Positions 43,598 to 52,381 of a stretch of 64,000 bases of DNA are shown piece after piece. The position numbers and the translations under genes are program-made. The stretch's first letter is position 1. Every line of letters starts with the position of its first letter. Location: assembly GCF_000512695.2 (NCBI RefSeq), contig NZ_AZRW02000007.1, positions 124,001 through 188,000 of the forward strand. Reading direction: 5' to 3'. Under the pieces are notes generated by a model. The model did no database searches. It had not been told where the DNA came from and was given only the letters and a program-made list of their open reading frames with translations. This DNA is from Pseudomonas sp. QTF5. Lineage in GTDB: Bacteria; Pseudomonadota; Gammaproteobacteria; Pseudomonadales; Pseudomonadaceae.

Positions 43598-45043
43598 TCA
43601 ATCATGATGCTCGCTGGCGCGTTTGAGCAGTTTTTTGCAGCGTTCGGACAAATGCAGCACGCGTAGCTGCTTGCCGGCCTTGGCGTAGCGCTCGCGCAAT
43701 GTTTTCAGCGCAGCGATGGCCGAGTAATCGACGAAGCTCAGGTGGCGACAATCAAGGGTCACCTGGGCCGGGTCGTTGGCGGGGTCGAACTGGTTGAGGA
43801 ATGGCGTGGTCGAGGCGAAAAACAGTGTGCCGTGCAGGCGGTAGAGTTTGCTGCCGTCGCTTTCCTGATGACTGTCGGCATACAGCTCGCGAGCCTGTTG
43901 CCAGGCGAAGTTGAGCGCCGCGATGATGATCCCGCACAACACGGCAATGGCCAGATCGGTGAACACTGTAATTACCGTCACCGCGATGATCACCAAGACA
44001 TCGTTGAGCGGCACCTTGTTCAGCACCCGCAACGAGGCCCAGGCGAAGGTCTGCTGCGACACGACGAACATCACCCCGACCAGTGCGGCCAGCGGAATGC
44101 GCTCGATCAGCGGCGACAGAAACAAGATGAACAGCAGGATCATCACCCCGGCCACTGCACCGGAAAGCCGACCGCGACCACCGGAGCTGAGGTTGATCAC
44201 GGTTTGCCCGATCATGGCGCAGCCGCCCATTCCGCCGAACACACCAGACACTATATTGGCAGCACCCAAGGCCACGCATTCGCGATCCGGGTAGCCACGG
44301 CTCTCGGTGATTTCGTCGGTCAGGTTCAGGGTCAACAGGGTTTCCAGCAAGCCGACCATCGCCATCAATATCGCGTAAGGGCCGATGATGCGCAGGGTGT
44401 CCAGGCTCCAGGGAATGTCTGGCAGCGCAAAAACCGGCAAGCCACCGGCAATGTGCGCCATGTCGCCCAGGGTTCGGGTCGGCAAACCGAACAGATAAAC
44501 CGCCAGCCCAACGCCCAGAATCGCCACCAGCGCTGGCGGCACGGCACGTGTCAGGCGCGGCATCAGGTAGACGATGGCCATCGTCAGCGCCACCAGCCCG
44601 ATCATCATGTACAGCGGCGCGCCACTCAACCAGCCCTCACCGCTTTTGAAGTGCTCCAACTGGGCCAGGGCAATGATGATCGCCAGGCCGTTGACGAAGC
44701 CGAGCATCACCGGGTGCGGCACCATGCGCACCAGTTTGCCCAGCCTCAACAGACCGAACGCCAGCATGATCAGCCCACCCAGCAGCACAGTCGCCAGCAA
44801 GTACTGCACACCGTGCTGCACCACCAGCGCGACGATCACCACGGCCATCGATCCGGCGGCGCCGGACACCATACCCGGCCGCCCACCAAACAGCGCAGTC
44901 AGGGTGCAGATGATGAAAGCGCCGTAAAGCCCCATCAATGGATTGAGGTGGGCCACCAGCGCGAAGGCGATGCATTCGGGCAGCAGGGCGAAAGAGGTCG
45001 TAAGTCCGGCCAGGGCATCGGCGCGCAGACGTTTGGGTTTCAT
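43598..45043 (-). CDS. SulP-family anion transporter with STAS domain
   Basis: This inner-membrane anion transporter of the SulP/SLC26 family has 481 residues. The transmembrane part begins ADALAGLTTSFALLPECIAF and includes VSGAAGSMAVVI and GGMGGCAMIGQTVINL, typical of the substrate site between TM1, TM3 and TM10. A C-terminal STAS domain at about 385-480 (TLDCRHLSFVDYSAIAALKT) is regulatory. Sulfate or bicarbonate are the usual substrates, and sequence alone does not decide. The gene is cleanly isolated on both sides. Confidence 0.9.
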   Translation of the reverse strand: MKPKRLRADALAGLTTSFALLPECIAFALVAHLNPLMGLYGAFIICTLTALFGGRPGMVSGAAGSMAVVIVALVVQHGVQYLLATVLLGGLIMLAFGLLRLGKLVRMVPHPVMLGFVNGLAIIIALAQLEHFKSGEGWLSGAPLYMMIGLVALTMAIVYLMPRLTRAVPPALVAILGVGLAVYLFGLPTRTLGDMAHIAGGLPVFALPDIPWSLDTLRIIGPYAILMAMVGLLETLLTLNLTDEITESRGYPDRECVALGAANIVSGVFGGMGGCAMIGQTVINLSSGGRGRLSGAVAGVMILLFILFLSPLIERIPLAALVGVMFVVSQQTFAWASLRVLNKVPLNDVLVIIAVTVITVFTDLAIAVLCGIIIAALNFAWQQARELYADSHQESDGSKLYRLHGTLFFASTTPFLNQFDPANDPAQVTLDCRHLSFVDYSAIAALKTLRERYAKAGKQLRVLHLSERCKKLLKRASEHHD

Positions 45044-45175
45044 GGCTTACCTAAAAATACAGGCGGGAGAAGAGAGGGCGGATGTTACGGAATTGAGCGC
45101 GGGCCGGCCAGTGAATAGGCCGCCGGAAACGCAATCGCGAGCAGGCTCGCGATGAACGATAATGAGGTCTACGAA

Positions 45176-46087
45176 TCAGCCCTTGAAATCCGCAATCGCA
45201 TAAGCCGCCAATTTGCCCTGAATGAAGTCCAGGAAGCACTGAATCCGTAAAGCAAGTTGCGAGTTGCGGTAGTACACCGCGTTGATCGGTTGGCGATATC
45301 CGCTGTTGAACTCCGCCAGCAGCACCTGCAAGCGACCGGCATGGATGTCGTCGATGGTCATGAAGTGTGACAGGCAAGCGATGCCCTGCCCTGCCAGCGC
45401 CAGGTGCCTGATCGTCTCGCCCCCGGATGCACTGATCGACGCCTGAATCGGCCAGCGATCACCGTGGACATAGCGCAGCGGCCATTGGTTGAGGCCTTCA
45501 TTCTGGGTAAACCCCAGCAGCGTGTGCCCGGTCAAATCCTCGACAGCGCTCGGTGTGCCGTGTTGCTCCAGATACGCCGGGCTGGCGACGATGTGTAGCG
45601 GGCTGCAACCCAGGGAGCGGGCGTGCAAGGTCGAGTCGGCCAGCGTGCCGATGCGGATGGCGATGTCGGTACTTTGTTCGAGCAGGTCGATGATCAGGTC
45701 ATTACTGTTGAGTTCGAGCTGGATGTCCGGGTAGAGACGGCGGAACTCTTCGATGTGCGGCACGATGGCGTGCAGCATGAATGGCGAAGCGGCATTGATC
45801 CGCAGGCGCCCGGACGGGGTTTGCTGGCGTGAGGACAGGCGTTCTTCGAGTTCGTCCATCTGATCGAGAATCAGCTTGGCGTGCTCGAAGAAGTACTTGC
45901 CCTCCTCGGTCAGATCCATGCGCCGCGTGGTGCGGTTGATCAGCGTGGTGTCGAGCTTGGCCTCCAGTCGCGACAACGTGCGGCTAACCGCCGACGGCGT
46001 TTGCCCGACCTGTTCGGCCGCAGCCGAAATCGACCCGCACTCAATCACGCAGACGAAAATCTGCAACTCATCGGATCTGGCTTTCAC
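45176..46087 (-). CDS. LysR-family transcriptional regulator
   Basis: This 303-residue regulator has an N-terminal winged helix (MKARSDELQIFVCVIECGSI then AAEQVGQTPSAVSRTLSRLE) and a LysR substrate-binding domain at about 90-300. It belongs to the branch with the ARSLGCSPLHIVASPAYLE signature. The upstream side carries a REP pair and then mdaB on the same strand, so its target cannot be read from a divergent neighbour. Confidence 0.9.
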   Translation of the reverse strand: MKARSDELQIFVCVIECGSISAAAEQVGQTPSAVSRTLSRLEAKLDTTLINRTTRRMDLTEEGKYFFEHAKLILDQMDELEERLSSRQQTPSGRLRINAASPFMLHAIVPHIEEFRRLYPDIQLELNSNDLIIDLLEQSTDIAIRIGTLADSTLHARSLGCSPLHIVASPAYLEQHGTPSAVEDLTGHTLLGFTQNEGLNQWPLRYVHGDRWPIQASISASGGETIRHLALAGQGIACLSHFMTIDDIHAGRLQVLLAEFNSGYRQPINAVYYRNSQLALRIQCFLDFIQGKLAAYAIADFKG

Positions 46088-46163
46088 GTGTGTCCCTTAT
46101 CGATAGTCCTGCGCCGCTCTACTGCGGCGAGGGGGCTTACCCTAATGCCAGCCAAAATGCGGA

Positions 46164-46257
46164 ACCTGTGGGAGCGGGCTTGCTCGCGAAAGCGGTGTGT
46201 CAGTCGACATTAATGTTGGATGATAAATCGCCGTCGCGAGCAAGCCCGCTCCCACAT
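46164..46257. repeat. REP element pair
   Basis: TGTGGGAGCGGGCTTGCTCG (46169-46188) is matched by an inverted copy (GCGAGCAAGCCCGCTCCCAC, 46236-46255) about 50 bp later. It lies between the LysR gene and mdaB. Confidence 0.88.
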
Positions 46258-46331
46258 GGATTGCGCATGACTAACTGGCATTGGGGCAAGCCAACTCGCC
46301 ACAGGTTCAGACTTTCGATAGTAGCTGAGCG

Positions 46332-46922
46332 TTATGCCTTAAGACCAAACACCTCGCTCAAGTGCCGCTCATACCGCGCCACATCGGCTTCGACATTCGG
46401 GCGTTTCATCACATCGACGCACAGGAAGGTCGGCAAACCGGTCATGCCGAGAAAGGTGTTGGCCTTGTGGAACGGGAAGTACACCGCGTCCACGCCCTTG
46501 GCTTCGAAGAAGTCGGTCGGGTCGTCGAAGGCTTGCTGTGGCGCGTTCCAGGTCAGCGACAGCATGTATTTTTTACCGTGCAGCAAACCGCCGCTGCCGT
46601 ACTTCTGCGACGCGTCGGAGCGTGTGCGGCCATCGCTGGCGTAGAGGCTGCCGTGGCCTTCGGTGAAGACTTCATCGACGTATTTCTTGACGGTCCAGGG
46701 CGCGCCCATCCACCAGCCGGGCATCTGATAAATGATCACATCGGCCCAGAGGAATTTGGCGACTTCCTCCGCGACGTCATAGCCCTCATCGATAAACGTG
46801 GCTTTGAGATCCACACCACCGCGATCCAGCACGCTCAGCGCCGCTTCGTGCAACGTCGTGTTGTAGCGACCATCGGAGTGGGCAAACTTTTTGCCGCCAT
46901 TGAGCAACAGGACTTTTTTCAT
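46332..46922 (-). CDS. mdaB: MdaB-type NAD(P)H quinone oxidoreductase
   Basis: This is a flavodoxin-fold enzyme that reduces quinones with NAD(P)H in the cytoplasm and so limits oxidative stress. The 196-residue product has the FMN loop KVLLLNGGKKFAHSDGRYN, the hallmark IYQMPGWWMGAPWTVKKYVD and later LTWNAPQQAF. Normal length. It is divergent from a YgiN-like monooxygenase; in Escherichia coli mdaB and ygiN are neighbours in one operon and proposed to form a quinol redox cycle. Confidence 0.9.
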   Translation of the reverse strand: MKKVLLLNGGKKFAHSDGRYNTTLHEAALSVLDRGGVDLKATFIDEGYDVAEEVAKFLWADVIIYQMPGWWMGAPWTVKKYVDEVFTEGHGSLYASDGRTRSDASQKYGSGGLLHGKKYMLSLTWNAPQQAFDDPTDFFEAKGVDAVYFPFHKANTFLGMTGLPTFLCVDVMKRPNVEADVARYERHLSEVFGLKA

Positions 46923-47082
46923 GAGAAGTCTCGCAAGGTTGAAATTCGATGGTCACAGAGTAGCGATCAGCCTCGCGTGGATTAAGCGCTCAATCGGCAA
47001 AATTCATTTGACCAATACGCACGAATTGACAGGCGATTGTTGCCGTAGACTTGCGCCGATTCCGACTCTCAAGGAGACCCTG

Positions 47083-47397
47083 ATGAGCGAACTGCAAGGC
47101 TTCATCCTGCACGCCAAGACCCGCCCGGAAAAAGCCGAGGCCTTCGAAGCGTTCTTCCGTGCCTACGTCGAACCGAGTCGCGCCGAACCCGGTTGCATCG
47201 AGTACCACATGCTGCAAGACACACAGGACCCGACGCTGTTTATCTTCTACGAGATCTGGCAATCCCAGGCCGATCTGGATAAGCACTCGAACCTGCCGCA
47301 CATGAAGCAGTTCCTCGATCAGCGCATGGAGTATCTGGAACGGGATTTCGATATCCGCCCGATCGAAATGCTCAGCCCATCGTCCGCTAGCCGCTGA
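47083..47397 (+). CDS. YgiN-like antibiotic biosynthesis monooxygenase-family protein
   Basis: This is a 104-residue ABM-fold (dimeric ferredoxin-like) protein, with GFILHAKTRPEKAEAFEAFF at the front and GCIEYHMLQDTQDPTLFIFYE in the middle. E. coli YgiN oxidises quinols, and the adjacent divergent mdaB supports the same role here. AAGGAG at 47071 fixes the start. Its last 11 bases overlap the end of the TauE/SafE gene on the opposite strand. Confidence 0.85.
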   Translation: MSELQGFILHAKTRPEKAEAFEAFFRAYVEPSRAEPGCIEYHMLQDTQDPTLFIFYEIWQSQADLDKHSNLPHMKQFLDQRMEYLERDFDIRPIEMLSPSSASR

Positions 47398-48151
47398 TCA
47401 ACAAGTGACCGCCGAGCAGGCCGAGGCCAATACAAAACACGCGCTTGAACAACACGGCGCTGATCCGCTGACGCAGCCATTGCCCCAGCAGCATGCCGAG
47501 CACCGCCGGAATCAGCGCCAGCAGCGACGCGCTCAACTCGCCACCGCCGAGGGCGCCGCGCCATAACAGGCCGGCGGACAACGCAAGGGTCGACACGGTG
47601 AACGACAGGCCCAGCGCCTGCACCAGTTCATCCTTGTTCAAGCCCAGCGCTTGCAAATAAGGCACCGCCGGAATCACGAACACCCCGGTGGCCGAAGTGA
47701 TGATGCCCGTCAGCACACCGCACAGCGGACCGAGCCAACGCTCGGTGCGACCACCAACACGCAAGGTCGGCAGGAACAACCCGCTCAACGCGTAAATCAA
47801 CAACGCCGCCCCCAGCCCTCGCACGACCCACTGCCCACCGGCCATGCCGATCCACAGGGTACCAGCGCCCGTACCAATGAAAATCGCCATCAGCATCGGC
47901 CACAACCGGTTCAACAGCCCGCGCAAATGACCACCGAACGCCAGTTGCCAGACGTTGGTCAGGGTGGCGGGAATAATCAGCAACGCCGCAGCCTGCGACG
48001 GTGCCATAGCCAGACCGAGCAAGCCCATGGCAATGGTTGGCAGTCCGAGGCCGATTACGCCTTTGATCATCCCGGCCAGCAGGAAGGTGGCGATAACCAA
48101 TAAGGACAGGGCCAAACCCAGATGTTGGTAAAACGCGGCGAGTGTATTCAT
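47387..48151 (-). CDS. TauE/SafE-family (DUF81) permease
   Basis: This 254-residue inner-membrane protein has about eight hydrophobic segments in two repeats. The family signature occurs as AGMIKGVIGLGLPTIAMGLLG at the front and GVLTGIITSATGVFVIPAVP in the second half. Members export sulfonates, sulfite or organic acids; the substrate here is not determined. Start at ATG 48151; a much longer upstream frame is rejected because it runs through REP DNA. Divergent from a LysR gene across 235 bp. Confidence 0.88.
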   Translation of the reverse strand: MNTLAAFYQHLGLALSLLVIATFLLAGMIKGVIGLGLPTIAMGLLGLAMAPSQAAALLIIPATLTNVWQLAFGGHLRGLLNRLWPMLMAIFIGTGAGTLWIGMAGGQWVVRGLGAALLIYALSGLFLPTLRVGGRTERWLGPLCGVLTGIITSATGVFVIPAVPYLQALGLNKDELVQALGLSFTVSTLALSAGLLWRGALGGGELSASLLALIPAVLGMLLGQWLRQRISAVLFKRVFCIGLGLLGGHLLISG

Positions 48152-48250
48152 GGGGCTATGGTGAGCGCTGAACGTTGCCTTGAAAATCTGCCATATACTG
48201 AGGGTGCCTCTTGATTTAGTAGAGGCTAGAATTTTCGTTGCGGCTGCTGA

Positions 48251-48350
48251 CGTCTTCGCGGGCAAGCCCGCTCCCACAGTTGAAATGTATCGAACACAAA
48301 TTTGTGTGTCCGCCAAAGATCCCTGTGGGAGCGGGCTTGCTCGCGAAGGG
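48251..48350. repeat. REP element pair
   Basis: CTTCGCGGGCAAGCCCGCTC (48254-48273) and an inverted partner (GGGAGCGGGCTTGCTCGCGA, 48327-48346) lie in the divergent intergenic space between tauE-like and LysR genes. Confidence 0.88.
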
Positions 48351-48386
48351 GCCCGCCCAGCCAACAAACCTCCCGAGGCTGTAACG

Positions 48387-49271
48387 ATGCACTTCGACCT
48401 CACCGACCTGCGCCTCTACCTGAACATCCTCGACACCGGCAACATCACCGCCGGCGCCACTCGCAGTCATCTGTCCCTGGCGGCGGCGAGTGCGCGAATC
48501 CGCGCCATGGAGGCTTCACTGGGCATCGAGTTTCTGGAGCGAGGTCGCCGCGGCGTCAGCCCGACCCCGGCCGGCAAGGCCCTGGCGCAGCACGCCCGAG
48601 TCCTTTTGCAACAGGCCGAGCGCATGCAGCAGGACTTGACCGAATACGCCAAAGGGGTCAAAGGCCAGGTGCGGTTGTTGTGCAACACCACAGCGATCAC
48701 CGAATACCTGCCGGAGTTACTGGCAGACTTTCTACGCGACCATCCGAACCTCGACATCGACCTGCAAGAGCTGCCCAGCGCGCGCATCACTCACGCCTTG
48801 CGTCAAGGTGCGGCGGACCTGGGCATCGTGTCCGACGCCGTGGATATTGAAGGCCTTCAGACCCGCTATTTTCGTGACGACCCACTGGTGCTGATCCTGC
48901 CCCGCGATCACCCCTTGGCCGACACCGGACCGTTAAGTTTCAGCGCCACCCTGCACCATGATTACGTCGGCCTGAACGCCAACAGCGCCTTGGCCGTGTA
49001 CCTGGAAGAGCAAGCCCTGCATAGCGGCTTACGGATGCAGATCCGCATCCGTGCCGATGGCTTCGATGGCGTGATGCGCATGGTCGCCCGGGGTGCCGGG
49101 CTGGCGATCGTGCCCTTGGCGGCGGTCGAACGCTGCTCAGTTGAAGCACCGTTCAAAAGCATCGCACTGAAAGAACCGTGGGCCCGTCGCAAACTGTTGC
49201 TGTGCGCACGGGACTTCGCCGTGCTGCCCGGTTATGCCCAGGCTTTGCTGAACGCCTTGACTCTCCCCTGA
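48387..49271 (+). CDS. LysR-family regulator, probably of the divergent permease
   Basis: This 294-residue regulator has an N-terminal winged helix (MHFDLTDLRLYLNILDTGN, then LSLAAASARIRAMEASLG) and a periplasmic-binding-like effector domain at about 90-290 (LILPRDHPLADTG, GLAIVPLAAV). The branch resembles regulators of sulfonate or aromatic transport that pair with TauE/SafE permeases. The start at 48387 was chosen because upstream frames run into REP DNA. Confidence 0.88.
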   Translation: MHFDLTDLRLYLNILDTGNITAGATRSHLSLAAASARIRAMEASLGIEFLERGRRGVSPTPAGKALAQHARVLLQQAERMQQDLTEYAKGVKGQVRLLCNTTAITEYLPELLADFLRDHPNLDIDLQELPSARITHALRQGAADLGIVSDAVDIEGLQTRYFRDDPLVLILPRDHPLADTGPLSFSATLHHDYVGLNANSALAVYLEEQALHSGLRMQIRIRADGFDGVMRMVARGAGLAIVPLAAVERCSVEAPFKSIALKEPWARRKLLLCARDFAVLPGYAQALLNALTLP

Positions 49272-49316
49272 GGGGCAGACTTTACCCTTGAGGTTTCATC
49301 TTCAGGGACAGTTACG

Positions 49317-49892
49317 ATGAGCAAACGAATTCTGGTGATTCTCGGTCATCCCTCGAGCAACAGTTTCTGCGGCGCACTTGCCGAACGCTACGCACAATCG
49401 GCGTTGCGTGCCGGGCATGAGGTGCGCCAGTTGTTTCTAGGAAAAATGAACTTCGACCCGGTGCTGCGCGAAGGCTATCAACAGGTGCAGCCGCTGGAAG
49501 CCGACTTGCGCCGTGCTCAGGCGGACATTCTGTGGGCCGAACACCTGACCCTGGTCTACCCGATCTGGTGGGGCGGGGTACCGGCCTTGCTCAAGGGTTT
49601 TCTTGATCGGGTGTTGCTTCCGGGCTTCGCCTTCAAGTATCGCGAAGGCAAAGCCTTTCCCGACAAATTGCTGCATGGCCGCAGCGCGCATCTGCTCGTG
49701 ACCATGGACACGCCACCCTGGTATTACCGCTGGATCTACCGCATGCCCGGCCTGCATCAAATGCGCAAAACCACCCTGGCGTTTTGCGGCATCCAACCTC
49801 AGCGCACGCTCACCTTCGGGCCGGTCCTGGGGTCCAGCGCCGGTCAGCGCGAAACCTGGCTGCTGCAAGCCCAGGCTATCGCCAGCCGATGA
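49317..49892 (+). CDS. Flavodoxin-like NAD(P)H oxidoreductase
   Basis: This 191-residue enzyme of the NQO1/YwrO-KefF type binds FMN and reduces quinones or azo/nitro compounds. Features are RILVILGHPSSNSFCGALA at the front, LVYPIWWGGVPALLKGFLDR for the flavin site, and HLLVTMDTPPWYYRWIYRMP. It starts 45 bp after the LysR gene and is followed 48 bp later by a MerR regulator, so expression may respond to a redox or chemical signal. Confidence 0.87.
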   Translation: MSKRILVILGHPSSNSFCGALAERYAQSALRAGHEVRQLFLGKMNFDPVLREGYQQVQPLEADLRRAQADILWAEHLTLVYPIWWGGVPALLKGFLDRVLLPGFAFKYREGKAFPDKLLHGRSAHLLVTMDTPPWYYRWIYRMPGLHQMRKTTLAFCGIQPQRTLTFGPVLGSSAGQRETWLLQAQAIASR

Positions 49893-49940
49893 GTCTGCCG
49901 ATAATGGGGTTGGCTACCCTCGGCAAAAAAAGGACTTTTC

Positions 49941-50312
49941 ATGTACATCGGCCAAGCCGCGCATCGCTCGGGCACGACGATCAAGAGTATTCGTCACTAT
50001 GAGGCCATCGGCCTATTGCCTCCCGCCCGGCGCAGGGGCAACTACCGCGTCTATGACCAACACAGCGTCGACCTGCTGAGCTTCATCAAATGCGCCCAGC
50101 AATTGGGCTTCAAGCTCAAGGAATTGCAAGCGGCTTTCGCCTCCCAAAACGGTCAACCGCTGTCATGGGTTCAGGCGCAACAGGCAATCACCAACAAGAA
50201 GCAGGAGATCAACGACCAGATTGCGGCGCTGACACAGCGACACGCGCAATTGGTCGAGTTCGAAAGCAGCCTGCATCACGCCTGGGAAAACTGCGCGTTA
50301 GAAGGACCTTGA
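49941..50312 (+). CDS. MerR-family transcriptional regulator
   Basis: This 123-residue regulator has the MerR helix-turn-helix and wing (MYIGQAAHRSGTTIKSIRHY, EAIGLLPPARRRGNYRVYD) and a dimerisation coiled coil (ITNKKQEINDQIAALTQRHA). The short C-terminus has only one Cys (ENCALE), so a metal or Fe-S sensor with paired cysteines is unlikely; a small organic or redox effector is more probable. It likely controls the oxidoreductase just upstream. Confidence 0.88.
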   Translation: MYIGQAAHRSGTTIKSIRHYEAIGLLPPARRRGNYRVYDQHSVDLLSFIKCAQQLGFKLKELQAAFASQNGQPLSWVQAQQAITNKKQEINDQIAALTQRHAQLVEFESSLHHAWENCALEGP

Positions 50313-50429
50313 ACGCTCTCTCATGTACGCTCCTTGAGCAAAAATAAGCCCAAGGAGTCGAGCTTCATGACCACTTTGGTTGCAGTGAAGGGCTGGCCTT
50401 CACTTGCGGCGTAGCACTCAAGCCTCAAC

Positions 50430-50792
50430 TCAAACCCCGGGATCTTCGTTCACTTCATGCTTGCTGATCACTTCGACGGTCTGTTCATCAAACTTGACCG
50501 CGGTGAGCAGTGAATCGAGCAGCCCTGGAAAACGCTGGTCCATGTCTTCGCGGCGCAAAGACAACAGGTTTTCACGACCATACGGCCGTTGCCAAATCAG
50601 ACCGCTGTCACGCAGGACCCGCCAGTGATGCGTCATTGTCGATTTCGACGCCCCCTTGAGAATCCGCCCGCACGGGTGTTCCTGGCCATCGGCCAACACC
50701 TTCAATACGGTCAGACGCAACGGGCTACCCAATGCGGACAGAACATTCTCTAATAAGATCTGGTCCTGATTAGGGTGATTTGCAACGTTCAT
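50430..50792 (-). CDS. ArsR-family winged-helix regulator
   Basis: This 120-residue regulator has the ArsR fold: LSALGSPLRLTVLKVLADGQ, then SKSTMTHHWRVLRDSGLI as the recognition helix, and the wing RENLLSLRR. Metal-binding cysteines of the ArsR/SmtB type are absent except one (HPCGRI), so it may sense an organic compound. It lies about 150 bp after the efflux genes on the same strand and may be the last gene of that transcript. Confidence 0.87.
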   Translation of the reverse strand: MNVANHPNQDQILLENVLSALGSPLRLTVLKVLADGQEHPCGRILKGASKSTMTHHWRVLRDSGLIWQRPYGRENLLSLRREDMDQRFPGLLDSLLTAVKFDEQTVEVISKHEVNEDPGV

Positions 50793-50941
50793 TGGTAGGT
50801 ACCTTTGATGATATAGGCGGGAGATGCCTTACTCGGATTCGTCTATACGAGAACAGTAAAACTATACACAAAAAGTACACCCCCGCGATAACCACCCCGG
50901 GCACTACAGCACCTTGAACCCTGCAATCCCCCGTGCGTTTT

Positions 50942-52372
50942 TTACTGCACTTCGCGCTCCCGGAAGCCGCCGCCCAAGGCCGCCATCAACGAAATCGAAC
51001 TGTCGATGTGCTTGCTGTTGAGGAAGGCCAGGCGCATCTCGTCCTGAATCAATTGTTGCTCGATGGTTAACGCATCCAGGAACGTATCTTCCCCAGCCTT
51101 GTACCGAGACTGAGAAAGATCGTAGGACGACTGGGCAATGGCGCAGGCATCGCGTTGCACTGCAATCTGCTGTTCGAAAGAACGCAGTTGCGTGACCGAA
51201 ATCGCCACTTCATGCAGGGCCGAGGTCAGCACCTGGTTGTAGTGAGCAATCGAAATATCCAGTTCGGCATTGCCGGCCTTGAGGTCGGAGCGCAAGCGCC
51301 CGGCATCGAAAATCGGCAGGGAAACGGCCGGTGCGATGTTCCAGAACTTACTGACGCTGGTCAGCAACGCATCCCCGGACAAGGCGTGAGTTCCCGCCGA
51401 GGCCACAAGGTTGATGTTGGGGTAAAACGTGGTCTTTAACGCATCGATATTCTTGTTCTCGGCCTCCACCCGCCAGCGCGCCGCCACGATATCTGGCCGA
51501 CGCCCGACCAGTTGTGCCGGCAACTGAGCGGGCAGCGCCACCACACTGGCTTGCAGGCTCGAAGGACGGTCGATGCTTTGCGCGCGATCCACGCCCTGGC
51601 CGACCAATACCGACAATTGCAGCCGGGCGATTTCGATGTCATCCAGCGCGCCGATCAACGTCGATTCCGAGCGTGCCTTGAGGCTTTGCACCTGCTTCAA
51701 CTGCGACAGGTTATCCAGCCCCGAGGCGTAGCGTGAATCCGACAGCTCCACCAGTTTGCTCAACCGCGCGAGGTCTCGGCGATTGAGCTCCGACACCTGC
51801 CAGGCGTAGGCCAGTTGGTTGTAGGCCTTGACCACGTTGACCGTCAGAATCAGCCTCGACGATTGCAAGTCGACTTCGGCCGCCATGGCACTGTTGAGTG
51901 CCGACTCCCAGGCCGCCCGCTGTCCACCCCACAGGTCAAAGGTGTAGTTGAAACTGACGGCCAGCGATCGGGCGGTGACGTAGTTCCGGCCCTCCCCACT
52001 GTAGTCTTCGTACCGCGACAGTCGGGCACGGGTGACGCCCGCCGAAGCATTGACTTCGGGATAGCGCTCGGCCTCGCGCAAATCCAGGAACGCGTTGGCC
52101 TTGGCGACCCGTGCCGACACTTCCTGCAGGTCCGGGTTGCTGGCATAGGCCTCTTCGATCAAGGCGCCCAATCGCGGGTCACCCAACGATGTCCACCAGT
52201 CGGCACGGGGCCAGTTGGCGGGCGGCAGTGTGTCTTGCAGCGTTTTGGAGTGCAGATCGTCAACCGACAACAAGGTGCCCTGATGATCGATCCCGGCATA
52301 GTTCACACAGCCTGCCGCCATCAGGATGGAAACAGCCAGCGGCGCCAGCATGAAGCGTGTAATCCGATACAT
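50942..52372 (-). CDS. RND efflux outer-membrane factor, NodT/OpmD-like lipoprotein
   Basis: This outer-membrane channel (TolC-fold) of a tripartite pump has 476 residues. The signal peptide ends in the lipobox MAAGC (Cys22), and two OEP repeats follow at about 60-250 and 270-460. The NodT branch signature includes PRADWWTSLGDPRLGALIEEA and VGRRPDIVAARWRVEAENKN. It is the third gene after a membrane-fusion and an RND protein; the order matches mexH-mexI-opmD, but no mexG is present. Confidence 0.9.
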   Translation of the reverse strand: MYRITRFMLAPLAVSILMAAGCVNYAGIDHQGTLLSVDDLHSKTLQDTLPPANWPRADWWTSLGDPRLGALIEEAYASNPDLQEVSARVAKANAFLDLREAERYPEVNASAGVTRARLSRYEDYSGEGRNYVTARSLAVSFNYTFDLWGGQRAAWESALNSAMAAEVDLQSSRLILTVNVVKAYNQLAYAWQVSELNRRDLARLSKLVELSDSRYASGLDNLSQLKQVQSLKARSESTLIGALDDIEIARLQLSVLVGQGVDRAQSIDRPSSLQASVVALPAQLPAQLVGRRPDIVAARWRVEAENKNIDALKTTFYPNINLVASAGTHALSGDALLTSVSKFWNIAPAVSLPIFDAGRLRSDLKAGNAELDISIAHYNQVLTSALHEVAISVTQLRSFEQQIAVQRDACAIAQSSYDLSQSRYKAGEDTFLDALTIEQQLIQDEMRLAFLNSKHIDSSISLMAALGGGFREREVQ

Positions 52373-52381
52373 ACAACATCC

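Noticed and set aside
43742..45118. 458-codon plus-strand frame opposite the SulP gene
   Set aside because: His/Gln/Arg-rich shadow of a GC-rich membrane-protein gene.
42634..48350. CRISPR array suggested by recurring palindromes
   Set aside because: The repeats are REP pairs far apart in gene gaps, without equal spacers and without cas genes.
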